Shown here piece by piece: positions 50,550 through 58,055 of a stretch of 64,000 bases of DNA. Each line of letters begins with the position of its first letter. The first letter of the stretch is position 1. The translations under genes were made by a program, and so were the position numbers. The notes beneath the pieces were generated by a model. That model was not told the DNA's origin. It ran no database searches and worked only from the letters and a program-made list of their open reading frames with translations. The DNA is from Sphingobacteriales bacterium 46-32 (lineage in GTDB: Bacteria > Bacteroidota > Bacteroidia > Chitinophagales > Chitinophagaceae). The DNA is taken from NCBI GenBank assembly GCA_001898485.1, contig MKTY01000024.1:62001-126000 (forward strand), given 5' to 3'.

Positions 50550-51593
50550 TCAGGGTTTGCCCAGGGCAGGATCTTTCAAAAAAGCTGAGTCGGTGAGTGT
50601 GCGCAAAAAGCGGATCAGCTGATTGGTTTCGGTGGTGCTGGTGGTAATGCCACCAGCTACCAGCGGATCTACGTTTGGTCCGGCCTGTACGCCGCTACGG
50701 TAATGGCTGATGCACTGGGCAAGGGTATTAAAACGTCCGTCATGCATATAATTGGACGATACATCCACATTTCTTAAGGTTGGTACTTTGAAACGGAGTG
50801 AATCCTCTGCCAGGCCGGTAATACGCATACGTCCATAGTCGTTGAGCAGCGGATCGACCGGCAGGCCGATATTGCGATAGCTGTAATCGGTAAATAATGG
50901 CTCCGGATGGCAGGTGGCGCATTTGGCTTTGTAGAGCTGGTAGCCGGCCTCTTCATCGGCGGTGAAATTCAGTACTCCTTTTTTATAGCGATCATACCGT
51001 GAATTGCCCGATACCAGGGTGCCGGTAAACTGCTCCAGTGCCTTCAGGATATGATCGGGGGTGATGAATTCTGTGCGAAAAACTTTTTTGAACATCTTCC
51101 TGTACGCTGCATCGCTTTGCAGTTTATTCATGACACCCTGAAAGCTTTCGGCCATTTCGATATGGCCCGTTATAGGTTGTACGGCTTCGGAATACAATGA
51201 GTTGAATTCCCCATCCCAGTGAAAGCGATCCTGCCAGGCCAGGTTGAATAAAACCGGTGCATTGCGGAGCGTATGCGAGCCGTTGTACCCATGGCTGCGA
51301 TCGTGCTCATAGGTGCCAAAACCGGCAATCTGCTGGTGGCAGGAGGCACAGGGATAAAGACCGTCTTTGGAGAGGCGGCCATCATAAAAAAGTTTTTTTC
51401 CGAGAGCGATACCTTCTTCACTAAGCGGGTTGTCTGCAAAACTGTTGAGTGGTTGCGGAAATCCATCCGGCACCGGTAAGGAGAGCAGGTGCAGATTGTT
51501 GGGGTTGTCGTTTTTGCGGCAGGAGCCCAGCACACGTGACAGCAGCACCAGGCTGCCAAAGGCAATAATCAGGATGGTGAGTTGTCGCTTCAT
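50550..51593 (-). CDS. Di-haem cytochrome c peroxidase (MauG/CcpA family), lipoprotein
   Basis: 347 aa from the ATG at 51593. Lipoprotein signal LLSRVLGSC; the frame reaches back to 51659 but that part lacks signal character. Two c-type haem sites: CASCH (about residue 82) and CATCH (about 226), with GLYPCASCHQQIAGFG, GSHTLRNAPVLFNLAWQ, DGRFNTLAQCISHY and the conserved FKVPTLRNVDVSSNYMHDG. These enzymes reduce peroxide in the periplasm or modify proteins; here it would be anchored to a membrane. 16 bp after arfB on the same strand. Confidence 0.93.
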   Translation of the reverse strand: MKRQLTILIIAFGSLVLLSRVLGSCRKNDNPNNLHLLSLPVPDGFPQPLNSFADNPLSEEGIALGKKLFYDGRLSKDGLYPCASCHQQIAGFGTYEHDRSHGYNGSHTLRNAPVLFNLAWQDRFHWDGEFNSLYSEAVQPITGHIEMAESFQGVMNKLQSDAAYRKMFKKVFRTEFITPDHILKALEQFTGTLVSGNSRYDRYKKGVLNFTADEEAGYQLYKAKCATCHPEPLFTDYSYRNIGLPVDPLLNDYGRMRITGLAEDSLRFKVPTLRNVDVSSNYMHDGRFNTLAQCISHYRSGVQAGPNVDPLVAGGITTSTTETNQLIRFLRTLTDSAFLKDPALGKP

Positions 51594-51609
51594 CGATGTT
51601 TCGTCAGTG

Positions 51610-52014
51610 TTATAAATCTCCCGGTCTCCATTTGCGGCGGGAGGATTTGCGGTCTGCATTTTTTTGTTTTGACTCCTTTCGCCGCTCTTTCGCTGCCTTG
51701 CTGATATGGGTAGCGATCCGTATTTTTTTCTTCTTCAGTGCCGAAGCCACCAGTTGATTTATTTTCTCCACTACTTCTTCCTTGTTGCCCAGTTGGGTTC
51801 GCTCCGTTTGCGATTTTACCTGCAGCAATCCTTCTGCCGTAATACGATTGGCCAGGCGGGTCAGCACCAGTTGCTTTTGCTCATCTGTAAGCAGGGTAGA
51901 GTCCATTACCGACCAGCTGCCGATCACGGCAGTCTCTACTTTATTTACATTCTGCCCGCCCTTACCTCCGCTGCGGGTTGTTTGAAACTGTATTTCTTTT
52001 CTCAGATCAATCAT
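51610..52014 (-). CDS. arfB: Alternative ribosome-rescue factor B (peptidyl-tRNA hydrolase)
   Basis: 134 aa. GGQ motif in RSGGKGGQNVNKV (about 14-26) as in ArfB/YaeJ rather than RF1/RF2, which are much longer. A long basic C-terminal tail (AKERRKESKQKNADRKSSRR) is the element that enters the empty mRNA channel of stalled ribosomes. Divergent from dtd across about 50 bp and possibly co-transcribed with the downstream peroxidase. Confidence 0.95.
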   Translation of the reverse strand: MIDLRKEIQFQTTRSGGKGGQNVNKVETAVIGSWSVMDSTLLTDEQKQLVLTRLANRITAEGLLQVKSQTERTQLGNKEEVVEKINQLVASALKKKKIRIATHISKAAKERRKESKQKNADRKSSRRKWRPGDL

Positions 52015-52039
52015 ATGTATAACGCCAAAAACACTTCCC

Positions 52040-52047
52040 TATTTTTG
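52040..52047 (+). promoter_or_regulatory. -7 box (TATTTTTG) for dtd
   Basis: Perfect TAnnTTTG, 19 nt before the dtd ATG at 52067. Confidence 0.6.
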
Positions 52048-52066
52048 CTGCTTAAAGGTACAACTT

Positions 52067-52516
52067 ATGCGTGTTGTGATACAAAGAGTGAGCCGTGCCA
52101 GTGTAACAGTTGATGAAAAAGTTACCGGAGCGATCAATACCGGGCTACTCGTATTGGTAGGAATTGAAGATGCCGATGGACCCGAAGACCTGCAATGGCT
52201 GAGCAGTAAAATTGTGCAGATGCGGATATTTAATGATGCAGACGGCGTCATGAATCTTTCGCTGCAGGATGTAAAGGGAGATTTGCTGCTCGTGAGTCAG
52301 TTTACCCTCCATGCTTCTACCAAAAAAGGGAACAGGCCATCGTATATACAGGCCAGTAAGCCGCCGGTTGCCATCCCTCTGTATGAACAGTTTATTGCGC
52401 AGCTGGAAAAGGACCTGGGCAAGCCCATACAGACCGGCATATTTGGGGCCGATATGAAAGTTGAATTGGTCAATGATGGTCCGGTGACCATCTGGATGGA
52501 TACTAAAAACAAATAA
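52067..52516 (+). CDS. dtd: D-aminoacyl-tRNA deacylase
   Basis: 149 aa, full length. Hydrolyses D-aminoacyl-tRNA and Gly-tRNA(Ala). Motifs: MRVVIQRVSRASVTVD at the N-terminus, SQFTL in LLVSQFTLHASTKKGNRPSY (about 78), and the cross-subunit Gly-Pro motif NDGPVTIWMDT (about 136). The stop codon lies within the stem of a strong terminator. Confidence 0.97.
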   Translation: MRVVIQRVSRASVTVDEKVTGAINTGLLVLVGIEDADGPEDLQWLSSKIVQMRIFNDADGVMNLSLQDVKGDLLLVSQFTLHASTKKGNRPSYIQASKPPVAIPLYEQFIAQLEKDLGKPIQTGIFGADMKVELVNDGPVTIWMDTKNK

Positions 52517-52543
52517 ACCGGGCAGGCCCGGTTTATTTGTTTT
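52507..52543. terminator. Bidirectional terminator overlapping the dtd stop codon
   Basis: A perfect 16-bp stem (52507-52522 with 52527-52542, core TAAACCGGG/CCCGGTTTA) with a CAGG loop. The TAA of dtd (52514-52516) is in the left arm. It is shared with the minus-strand gene ending at 52561. Confidence 0.88.
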
Positions 52544-52560
52544 ACGCGGAACGGCAACCC

Positions 52561-52905
52561 TTACAGCGCCACCCCGATTTTTTCTGAATAGGATTTGCCA
52601 TCAGCCATACGGATCATCATAAAATAGGCAGATGCATTGACGCTGATCCTGAATTGGTATGATGCGGCATTAATATCTTTTTGCTCCAGTACCCGGTGAC
52701 CTCCGCTGGTCCAGACCATGACCGAGAGAATATTGGTTGTATTACTGCGTATGGTGATCTGTTTACCTGCTGTGAGCAGCTTATAAGGTTTGGCTTTAAC
52801 CACACTGTCTTTGGCGGGTTTATAAACCGGCTGGGCCACGATACTGCCGAGAGGCAATAGCAGGCAGGCGCAGATAATAAAATAGAACCGGGCGGCTGGT
52901 GTCAT
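52561..52905 (-). CDS. Small exported protein resembling an isolated T9SS sorting domain
   Basis: 114 aa. Signal peptide RFYFIICACLLLPLGSIVAQ, a Lys-rich linker (about 25-45), then about 65 residues with the pattern of the type IX C-terminal (Por-secretion) domain: ITIRSNTTNILSVMVWTSGG, hydrophobic strand YQFRISVNASAYFMMIRMAD and GKSYSEKIGVAL as the final strand. No cargo domain is present. It may be a cargo relic, a competitor, or a small surface protein in its own right. The CTD resemblance is by eye. Confidence 0.65.
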   Translation of the reverse strand: MTPAARFYFIICACLLLPLGSIVAQPVYKPAKDSVVKAKPYKLLTAGKQITIRSNTTNILSVMVWTSGGHRVLEQKDINAASYQFRISVNASAYFMMIRMADGKSYSEKIGVAL

Positions 52906-53047
52906 AGAATAACTTGAATGATTCGGTAAAAGCTTATGTCTTCATCAAACTCTTTCGAGCAGGGCAGTTAGCAGGGCGGATTGGGAATGGGAGTGGATAA
53001 CGGCAAGAATCGTGCTATATTGCAAAAAAACTGTAAAAATATTTTTT

Positions 53048-53371
53048 ATGACTATTCAGGATGCGCAGCAGCAGGTTGATCAATGGATCAAAACAACAGG
53101 TGTTCGCTACTTTGGTGAGCTGACCAACATGGCCATCCTGACGGAAGAAGTGGGGGAACTGGCCCGAATTATGGCCCGCCAGTATGGGGAGCAATCCTGG
53201 AAACCAGCTGATAAGCAAAAAGATCTGGCCGATGAAATGGCGGATGTATTGTGGGTACTTATTTGCCTGGCCAATCAGACCGGGGTAGATCTTACACAGG
53301 CCCTGGAGCGGAATTTTGAAAAGAAAAATCTCCGTGATGCAGACAGGCACAGGAATAATCCGAAGTTGTAG
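53048..53371 (+). CDS. MazG-like nucleotide pyrophosphohydrolase
   Basis: 107 aa from the ATG at 53048 (an upstream GTG at 53012 is in frame but adds a non-family AT-rich extension). A MazG/all-alpha NTP pyrophosphatase with metal motifs TEEVGELARI (about 30-39) and DEMADVLWVLICLA (about 66-79). N-terminal WIKTTGVRYFGELTNMAILT is the conserved start of this small Bacteroidota group. Likely hydrolyses a non-canonical or damaged nucleotide. Confidence 0.92.
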   Translation: MTIQDAQQQVDQWIKTTGVRYFGELTNMAILTEEVGELARIMARQYGEQSWKPADKQKDLADEMADVLWVLICLANQTGVDLTQALERNFEKKNLRDADRHRNNPKL

Positions 53372-53377
53372 CAAAGG

Positions 53378-53445
53378 TTTAAAGGGTATAAAAGTATAAA
53401 GTGTTTAAAGCGTTTTGCTGTCAACTCTCCACTGTGCAATGTCAA
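53378..53445. repeat. Composite 9-nt (TTTAAAGGG) and 7-nt (CTGTCAA) arrays
   Basis: Four 9-nt units (53378-53412, one shortened to 8 nt), a 5-nt spacer, and then four heptamers at 53418-53445. It is the only place where the two families are joined. It lies 32 bp before the yihY start and 6 bp after the MazG-like gene stop. Confidence 0.75.
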
Positions 53446-53477
53446 CTATTCTGGCATAGTTTTTTTTCGTATTCAAC

Positions 53478-54464
53478 ATGACTTTCAGAAAAGCATGGTG
53501 TATCATCCGCGATTCTTTTGTTGATTTTTTTCAAAGCCGCGTACTTAAATTAAGTGCGGCACTGGCTTACTATACCGTGTTTTCGCTGCCGGGGCTTATT
53601 ATCATCGTGATATGGGTGAGTGATATTTTCTGGGGCGAGCAGGCGGTGGAGGGAACGGTATATGGCCAAATAGCCGGACTGGTAGGGCAGGATGCGGCCC
53701 TGCAGATACAGGCTACCATCCGCAATGCCACGCTCTCGCCCGAGAGCAGTTTTGCTACGGTGATAGGCCTGGGCACCCTGATCCTGGGTGCAACCAGTAT
53801 TTTCAGTGAGATACAGGACTCTATCAACCTTATCTGGCGGTTGCGGGCCCGGCCGCGCAAAGGCCGCGGTTGGCTCAAGATGATTCTTAACAGGTTATTG
53901 TCTTTTTCCATCATTGTATCGCTGGGATTCCTGATGCTGGTATCACTTATTATCAATGGAGCCATGGACGCCTTTATCAACCGGCTCACAGAAGTTTTTC
54001 CCGAAACAGAAGTGATAGTGGCCTATGTGTTTAATCTGCTGTTGAATTTTGCAGTGACTACTTTTTTATTCGGGCTAATTTTCAAAGTGCTGCCCGATGC
54101 CCGTATTCAATGGCGGCATGTACGTGCGGGAGCCATTGCTACGGCAGTATTGTTTATGGCGGGCAAATTTCTGATTGGTTATTACCTGGGACATAGTCGC
54201 ATGTCGTCGGCATACGGGGCTGCCGGCTCGGTGATCGTGATCCTGCTGTGGGTATATTATTCGGCTATCATACTTTATTTTGGCGCCTGTTTTACCCGTG
54301 CTTTTGCCATTCATACCGGATCGCATATTTATCCCAACCAATATGCCGTATGGATAGAGCAGGTAGAAGTAGAGTCGACCACTACATTGCAGGAGCAGCC
54401 GGCAGCAATAAATGCAGAGGGTCATACTACCTCAGCGGCCGATCACGGAGCTACCAGCCGATAG
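53478..54464 (+). CDS. YihY/BrkB family inner-membrane protein
   Basis: 328 aa with about six membrane helices; conserved N-terminal LKLSAALAYYTVFSLPGLII (about 23-42), then ATSIFSEIQDSINLIWRLRA, LSFSIIVSLGFLMLVSLIIN and SSAYGAAGSVIVILLWVYYS with the ALYYGACFTRAF-like end. Once called tRNA-processing RNase BN, it is now known as a membrane protein of unknown, possibly transport, function. The last 22 bp overlap the convergent response-regulator gene. Confidence 0.94.
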   Translation: MTFRKAWCIIRDSFVDFFQSRVLKLSAALAYYTVFSLPGLIIIVIWVSDIFWGEQAVEGTVYGQIAGLVGQDAALQIQATIRNATLSPESSFATVIGLGTLILGATSIFSEIQDSINLIWRLRARPRKGRGWLKMILNRLLSFSIIVSLGFLMLVSLIINGAMDAFINRLTEVFPETEVIVAYVFNLLLNFAVTTFLFGLIFKVLPDARIQWRHVRAGAIATAVLFMAGKFLIGYYLGHSRMSSAYGAAGSVIVILLWVYYSAIILYFGACFTRAFAIHTGSHIYPNQYAVWIEQVEVESTTTLQEQPAAINAEGHTTSAADHGATSR

Positions 54465-55138
54465 CCAATGCCGCGAACGTTCATAATGGAAACAGCCGGA
54501 TCGGCAGACAGATACTTGCGCAGGCGGGTGATAAATACATCGAGGCTGCGGCCGGTAAAGAAATCATGCTGTCCCCATATTTTCAGTAAAAGATGCTGGC
54601 GCTCCACGGTTTGGTTCTTATGACCAGCCAGCAGTTGCAGCAGGGCTGCCTCGCGTGAAGTGAGCTGCGTCTGTTTTGTTCCAAACAGCAACAGTCCGCT
54701 ATGCGGAGTGAACGTGTATTTACCGAATTGATATTTTTCCTGTGGTGGCTGATCAAACAGGTGCCGTTGCGGATTAAGCAATGCCCTGATCCGTATCACC
54801 AGCTCTTCGAGGCTGAAAGGCTTGCGCAGGTAATCGTTGCCTCCACTTTCAAATCCCTGTACCACATCCTGTGGCAATGAGCGGGAGGTAAGGAAAATGA
54901 CAGGTATCTGCAGGTTGTCGTTGCGGATCTGCCTGGCCAGTTCAAAGCCATCCCCATCGGGCAGCATTACATCCAGTATGACCAGGTGTGGTTTTAATGA
55001 ATAATAGGTCTCCAGGCCTGTGCTTTTAAGAGCACAAATTGTGACCTCAAACCCGCGTATGCCCAGGCTTTCCTGTATAATAGTGGCCAGGTTGGCTTCG
55101 TCTTCAACAAGCAGTATGCGTGTGGGGATCGTACTCAT
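54443..55138 (-). CDS. OmpR/PhoB-type response regulator
   Basis: 231 aa from the ATG at 55138. Receiver domain (about 7-120) with acidic pocket LLVEDEA, phospho-acceptor Asp in LVILDVMLPDGDGFEL (about 55), VIFLTSRS and the Lys in YLRKPFSLEEL; then a winged-helix DNA-binding domain (about 135-230) with LTSREAALLQLLAGH, RSLDVFITRLRKYL and NVRGIGYRLVAP. Its start overlaps the kinase stop as ATGA, giving a coupled two-component pair. Target genes are not evident. Confidence 0.95.
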   Translation of the reverse strand: MSTIPTRILLVEDEANLATIIQESLGIRGFEVTICALKSTGLETYYSLKPHLVILDVMLPDGDGFELARQIRNDNLQIPVIFLTSRSLPQDVVQGFESGGNDYLRKPFSLEELVIRIRALLNPQRHLFDQPPQEKYQFGKYTFTPHSGLLLFGTKQTQLTSREAALLQLLAGHKNQTVERQHLLLKIWGQHDFFTGRSLDVFITRLRKYLSADPAVSIMNVRGIGYRLVAP

Positions 55139-56634
55139 GCCGGAATGATCATAGTAAAAGTAGTGCCACGTTGTTGTGAACTGATTACACTGCATTGGCC
55201 CCGATGTGCTTCAATTACCTGTTTTACATAATAAAGTCCGAGGCCGTATCCTTTTACAGCATGCCGGTTGCCCTGTGGCACACGAAAGAATTTTTCAAAA
55301 ATATGGGGCAGATATTTTTCCGGAATTCCGTTGCCATCGTCGGTGACGGTTAGTGTGACGCGCTCCTCATTTGTATCCAGGCTGATCATTACTTTCACCG
55401 GATTTCCCCCATATTTTACCGCATTATCAATCACGTTGTTGAGGGCGTTTTGCAGATGCAGCCGATCTCCTGTAACCCAAACGGCTCCGCCGGGAGTATT
55501 GAAAGAAATATGGAGCCTGCTGCCTGCGGCCAGTTCCTGCGCTGCCATTACTTCCTCTATCAGCTGAAGCAGGTTGAACCGCTCCTCCCGTAATTGTAAA
55601 CCCGACTGGTCGTAGAGGCTGCTTTGCAGAACCTCCTGTATGAGCGAAGAGAGCCGGTCGAGTTCCTGCCGTGCAATCCCCAGATAGCGCTGTGTACGTG
55701 CCGGATCGGCCAGGCCGTCGAAATGTGTGAGTGATTCAATGGCGCCCGATACGGTGGCTACCGGCGTTTTTAGTTCGTGTGTTATATTGCTGATGAAATC
55801 ATTTTTGATTTCACTGAGTTTCTTCTCCCGCCGCAGCAGGGTAATAAGATAATAAAAGGAGTAACTGATGGCCAGGAGCAAAACGACGGCGCCCAGCAGC
55901 ATCCATTTCAACCGGTTGAGAATAAAGGCGGGTGATGTATCGAAAACTGCGCGCACATAATTTTTCCCAGGTTCCTGTTTAAAGGTGGTAAATGAGCGGC
56001 TGGCTACCTGATTTCTGCCGGCAATACCCGGAGGTAAAACAGACTGATCGAGCAGGCTGTCTTTATCCGCATAATAAAAATGAAAGGGGACGGATGCATT
56101 TCTTTTCTCCAGTTCTGCCGCCAGCAGCGGGCGAAGGCGTGCCGTATCAAAAGTCCATTCTTTAACAAGCGTATTTGCATAATTACCCAGGTGCTGGGTA
56201 TAGTAATAGATGGTATGCTCTTCCAGGTTTTCTTTTCTGTAAGAATGTGCAAGATGCCGCGCCGTTTCGATATATACGCTATCCAGTGGTTGTGAGATTG
56301 GCAGGTCAATAGCCTGCAGGGATAGTTCAAAACGGTCTGTTGTGTCGATCATTGACCGGATGCGATAGATTGTGTGGTTGAACTTTTCTGACCATCTGCT
56401 GCTGATCCGGATCTTGCTGGTGTCTGTCAGGTACCGGAACATCAGTTTTTCGAGCGTATCGCAGCGCAACAGGAATTCCCGCTTTACTGCATCTTCATAA
56501 GCCAGGTTAAGGTCTTTGCGTAAGCGCTCGCGGCTGGCATTATAAAACTGGTACAGCCAGACTCCCTGCAGCAGGGTGAAGCCAAACAGAATGACTCCGC
56601 AGATCAGCACTATGATACGCCCCTGTTTTTTCAT
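55135..56634 (-). CDS. Sensor histidine kinase
   Basis: 499 aa. One helix at about 8-28 (IIVLICGVILFGFTLLQGVW), a periplasmic sensor region to about 240, a second helix about 242-268 (WMLLGAVVLLLAISYSFYYLI), then HisKA with H-box FISNITHELKTPVATVSGA (about 285) and HATPase_c: N-box NALNNVIDNAVKYGG, DDGNGIPEKYLPHIFEKFF, and G2 GYGLGLYYVKQVIEAH. There is no HAMP or PAS domain visible. It is upstream of and coupled to the response regulator. The stimulus is unknown; the periplasmic domain has no recognised family. Confidence 0.94.
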   Translation of the reverse strand: MKKQGRIIVLICGVILFGFTLLQGVWLYQFYNASRERLRKDLNLAYEDAVKREFLLRCDTLEKLMFRYLTDTSKIRISSRWSEKFNHTIYRIRSMIDTTDRFELSLQAIDLPISQPLDSVYIETARHLAHSYRKENLEEHTIYYYTQHLGNYANTLVKEWTFDTARLRPLLAAELEKRNASVPFHFYYADKDSLLDQSVLPPGIAGRNQVASRSFTTFKQEPGKNYVRAVFDTSPAFILNRLKWMLLGAVVLLLAISYSFYYLITLLRREKKLSEIKNDFISNITHELKTPVATVSGAIESLTHFDGLADPARTQRYLGIARQELDRLSSLIQEVLQSSLYDQSGLQLREERFNLLQLIEEVMAAQELAAGSRLHISFNTPGGAVWVTGDRLHLQNALNNVIDNAVKYGGNPVKVMISLDTNEERVTLTVTDDGNGIPEKYLPHIFEKFFRVPQGNRHAVKGYGLGLYYVKQVIEAHRGQCSVISSQQRGTTFTMIIPA

Positions 56635-56758
56635 CTGCTCAAAAATAGGCGGACGTCTCCGGATTGCCGGTATCGCTTAACATAAATTAACAGAGACTAA
56701 CAGGTGCCTTAACCCGTTAAGTGCTTGCCAGCCGGTTTTTTTGTATAAAAAAGAAAGT

Positions 56759-57958
56759 ATGCGTAGAATATGTTTTTCTATCCTGAGTATGCTGGCGATA
56801 TTGACCAGTAAAGCTCAATCCATCGATCTGCAGGAGGCCTTCCCTGATTTTATTATCCGCAATCTCGTAAATGCGCCAGTCAAAGAAGTGGATGTCTATA
56901 AACAAACCGACCGGTTTATCATTCTCAATTTCTGGGGTACCTGGTGTGCACCCTGCCTGCCGGAGATGGATTCGCTGCGCGAAATTCAGCAACGCTTTGG
57001 GAAAGACTTGCGGGTAATAGCCCTGGCGAATGACAACGAAAAAAGGGTACAAAACTACCTGGCAAAACGGCCCACTGGTGTATGGATAGCGGCAGACACC
57101 AGTTTCTATCTGTATAAACAATTTGGGTTTACCTATGTAGGGCAGTCGGCGATTCTCGACCGTCAGCGCCGGGTGATCGGCCTGGTCCGTACAGATTCTA
57201 TCAACACCGCATTTATTCAGAAAATGCTGAGAGGGGAGAAATTGACGGCTAGCGGCGAGCGAAGCAAAGGGGTGGCCGCTGCTACTGATGACAATGATTT
57301 TTACCGGCTCGACAGCACCTTGCAAACCCATCTGTCCTTAATGTCTTATGTGCCCGGCAAGCGGGCGATGAGCCGCATTTATCCAAAGGGGCCATTCAAA
57401 GACCGGCGGATCACATTTTTTAATGTTGCGGCTACTGCGATGTATAAAACTGCTTTTGGTATTACGTCTCAAAATCAGGTAGCTTATGAGTTTGATGAAA
57501 AAAAAGAAAATGACTACAGTAACAAGGGCAATCTGTATTGTTTCGATATGCTGGTGGCCCCAGGTCAGGAAGACAGCCTGCTGATCCTGATGCAGCAGCG
57601 GTTAAATATACTGCTGCCTGTAAAGGCTCGCCTGGTAAAGAAGCTAATGCCGGTATATGTATTGCGTGCGACAGATGCGGCCAGCTGGAAAAACTCTGCA
57701 GCAGCCGAAAGCTCCTGGGGGTTCAGCGGACGTGGATTTGAGGGCACTGCCATACCAATCAAAAACTTTGTCGATTATCTGGCCAACGAGTTGCCGCTCC
57801 CAGTTGTGGATGAAACAGGTTTGCAGGGTAAGTATGATATACGTACGGAAAATGTATTGCGTACAGAGGAAGAAGTAAAAGCTGCCGTACAGAAACTGGG
57901 GCTCACCCTCGAAAAAACGGAACGCGAAATAGATCAGCTGATACTTTATAAGCCATGA
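56759..57958 (+). CDS. Exported TlpA-like thioredoxin fused to a DUF3738-like domain
   Basis: 399 aa from the ATG at 56759 (the frame opens at a TTG at 56741, less likely). Signal peptide ICFSILSMLAILTSKAQS. Residues about 20-165 are a TlpA/ResA-like thioredoxin fold with active site WCAPC in FWGTWCAPCLPEM (about 65). Residues about 180-399 match the DUF3738 pattern (TIGR03435): ITFFNVAATAMYKTAFGI, a conserved LPVVDETGLQGKYDI, and the ending LGLTLEKTEREIDQLILYKP. DUF3738 is best known from soil bacteria; its function is unknown. The fusion implies a periplasmic redox partner. Confidence 0.82.
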   Translation: MRRICFSILSMLAILTSKAQSIDLQEAFPDFIIRNLVNAPVKEVDVYKQTDRFIILNFWGTWCAPCLPEMDSLREIQQRFGKDLRVIALANDNEKRVQNYLAKRPTGVWIAADTSFYLYKQFGFTYVGQSAILDRQRRVIGLVRTDSINTAFIQKMLRGEKLTASGERSKGVAAATDDNDFYRLDSTLQTHLSLMSYVPGKRAMSRIYPKGPFKDRRITFFNVAATAMYKTAFGITSQNQVAYEFDEKKENDYSNKGNLYCFDMLVAPGQEDSLLILMQQRLNILLPVKARLVKKLMPVYVLRATDAASWKNSAAAESSWGFSGRGFEGTAIPIKNFVDYLANELPLPVVDETGLQGKYDIRTENVLRTEEEVKAAVQKLGLTLEKTEREIDQLILYKP

Positions 57959-57981
57959 TAACAGCTGTTAGCTCCGGCCGG

Positions 57982-58032
57982 ACGGGCATTTTACGGCATA
58001 AGCCAGTATTTGTATATCTGTAAAGTGCCCGT
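57982..58032. repeat. Inverted repeat between the TlpA gene and glyS
   Basis: ACGGGCATTTTAC (57982-57994) and GTAAAGTGCCCGT (58020-58032) match at 12 of 13 positions across a 25-nt loop, immediately before the glyS -7 box. Terminator for the upstream gene or a regulatory hairpin; the T run is weak. Confidence 0.5.
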
Positions 58033-58039
58033 TTCGGCT

Positions 58040-58047
58040 TATTTTTG
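58040..58047 (+). promoter_or_regulatory. -7 box (TATTTTTG) for glyS
   Basis: Perfect TAnnTTTG, 8 nt before the glyS ATG at 58056; a very short leader is implied. Confidence 0.65.
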
Positions 58048-58055
58048 CCGCCACT

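Noticed and set aside
53012-53047. Longer MazG-like protein starting at GTG 53012
   Set aside because: The added 12 residues are AT-rich and unlike the family; ATG at 53048 matches the conserved N-terminus.
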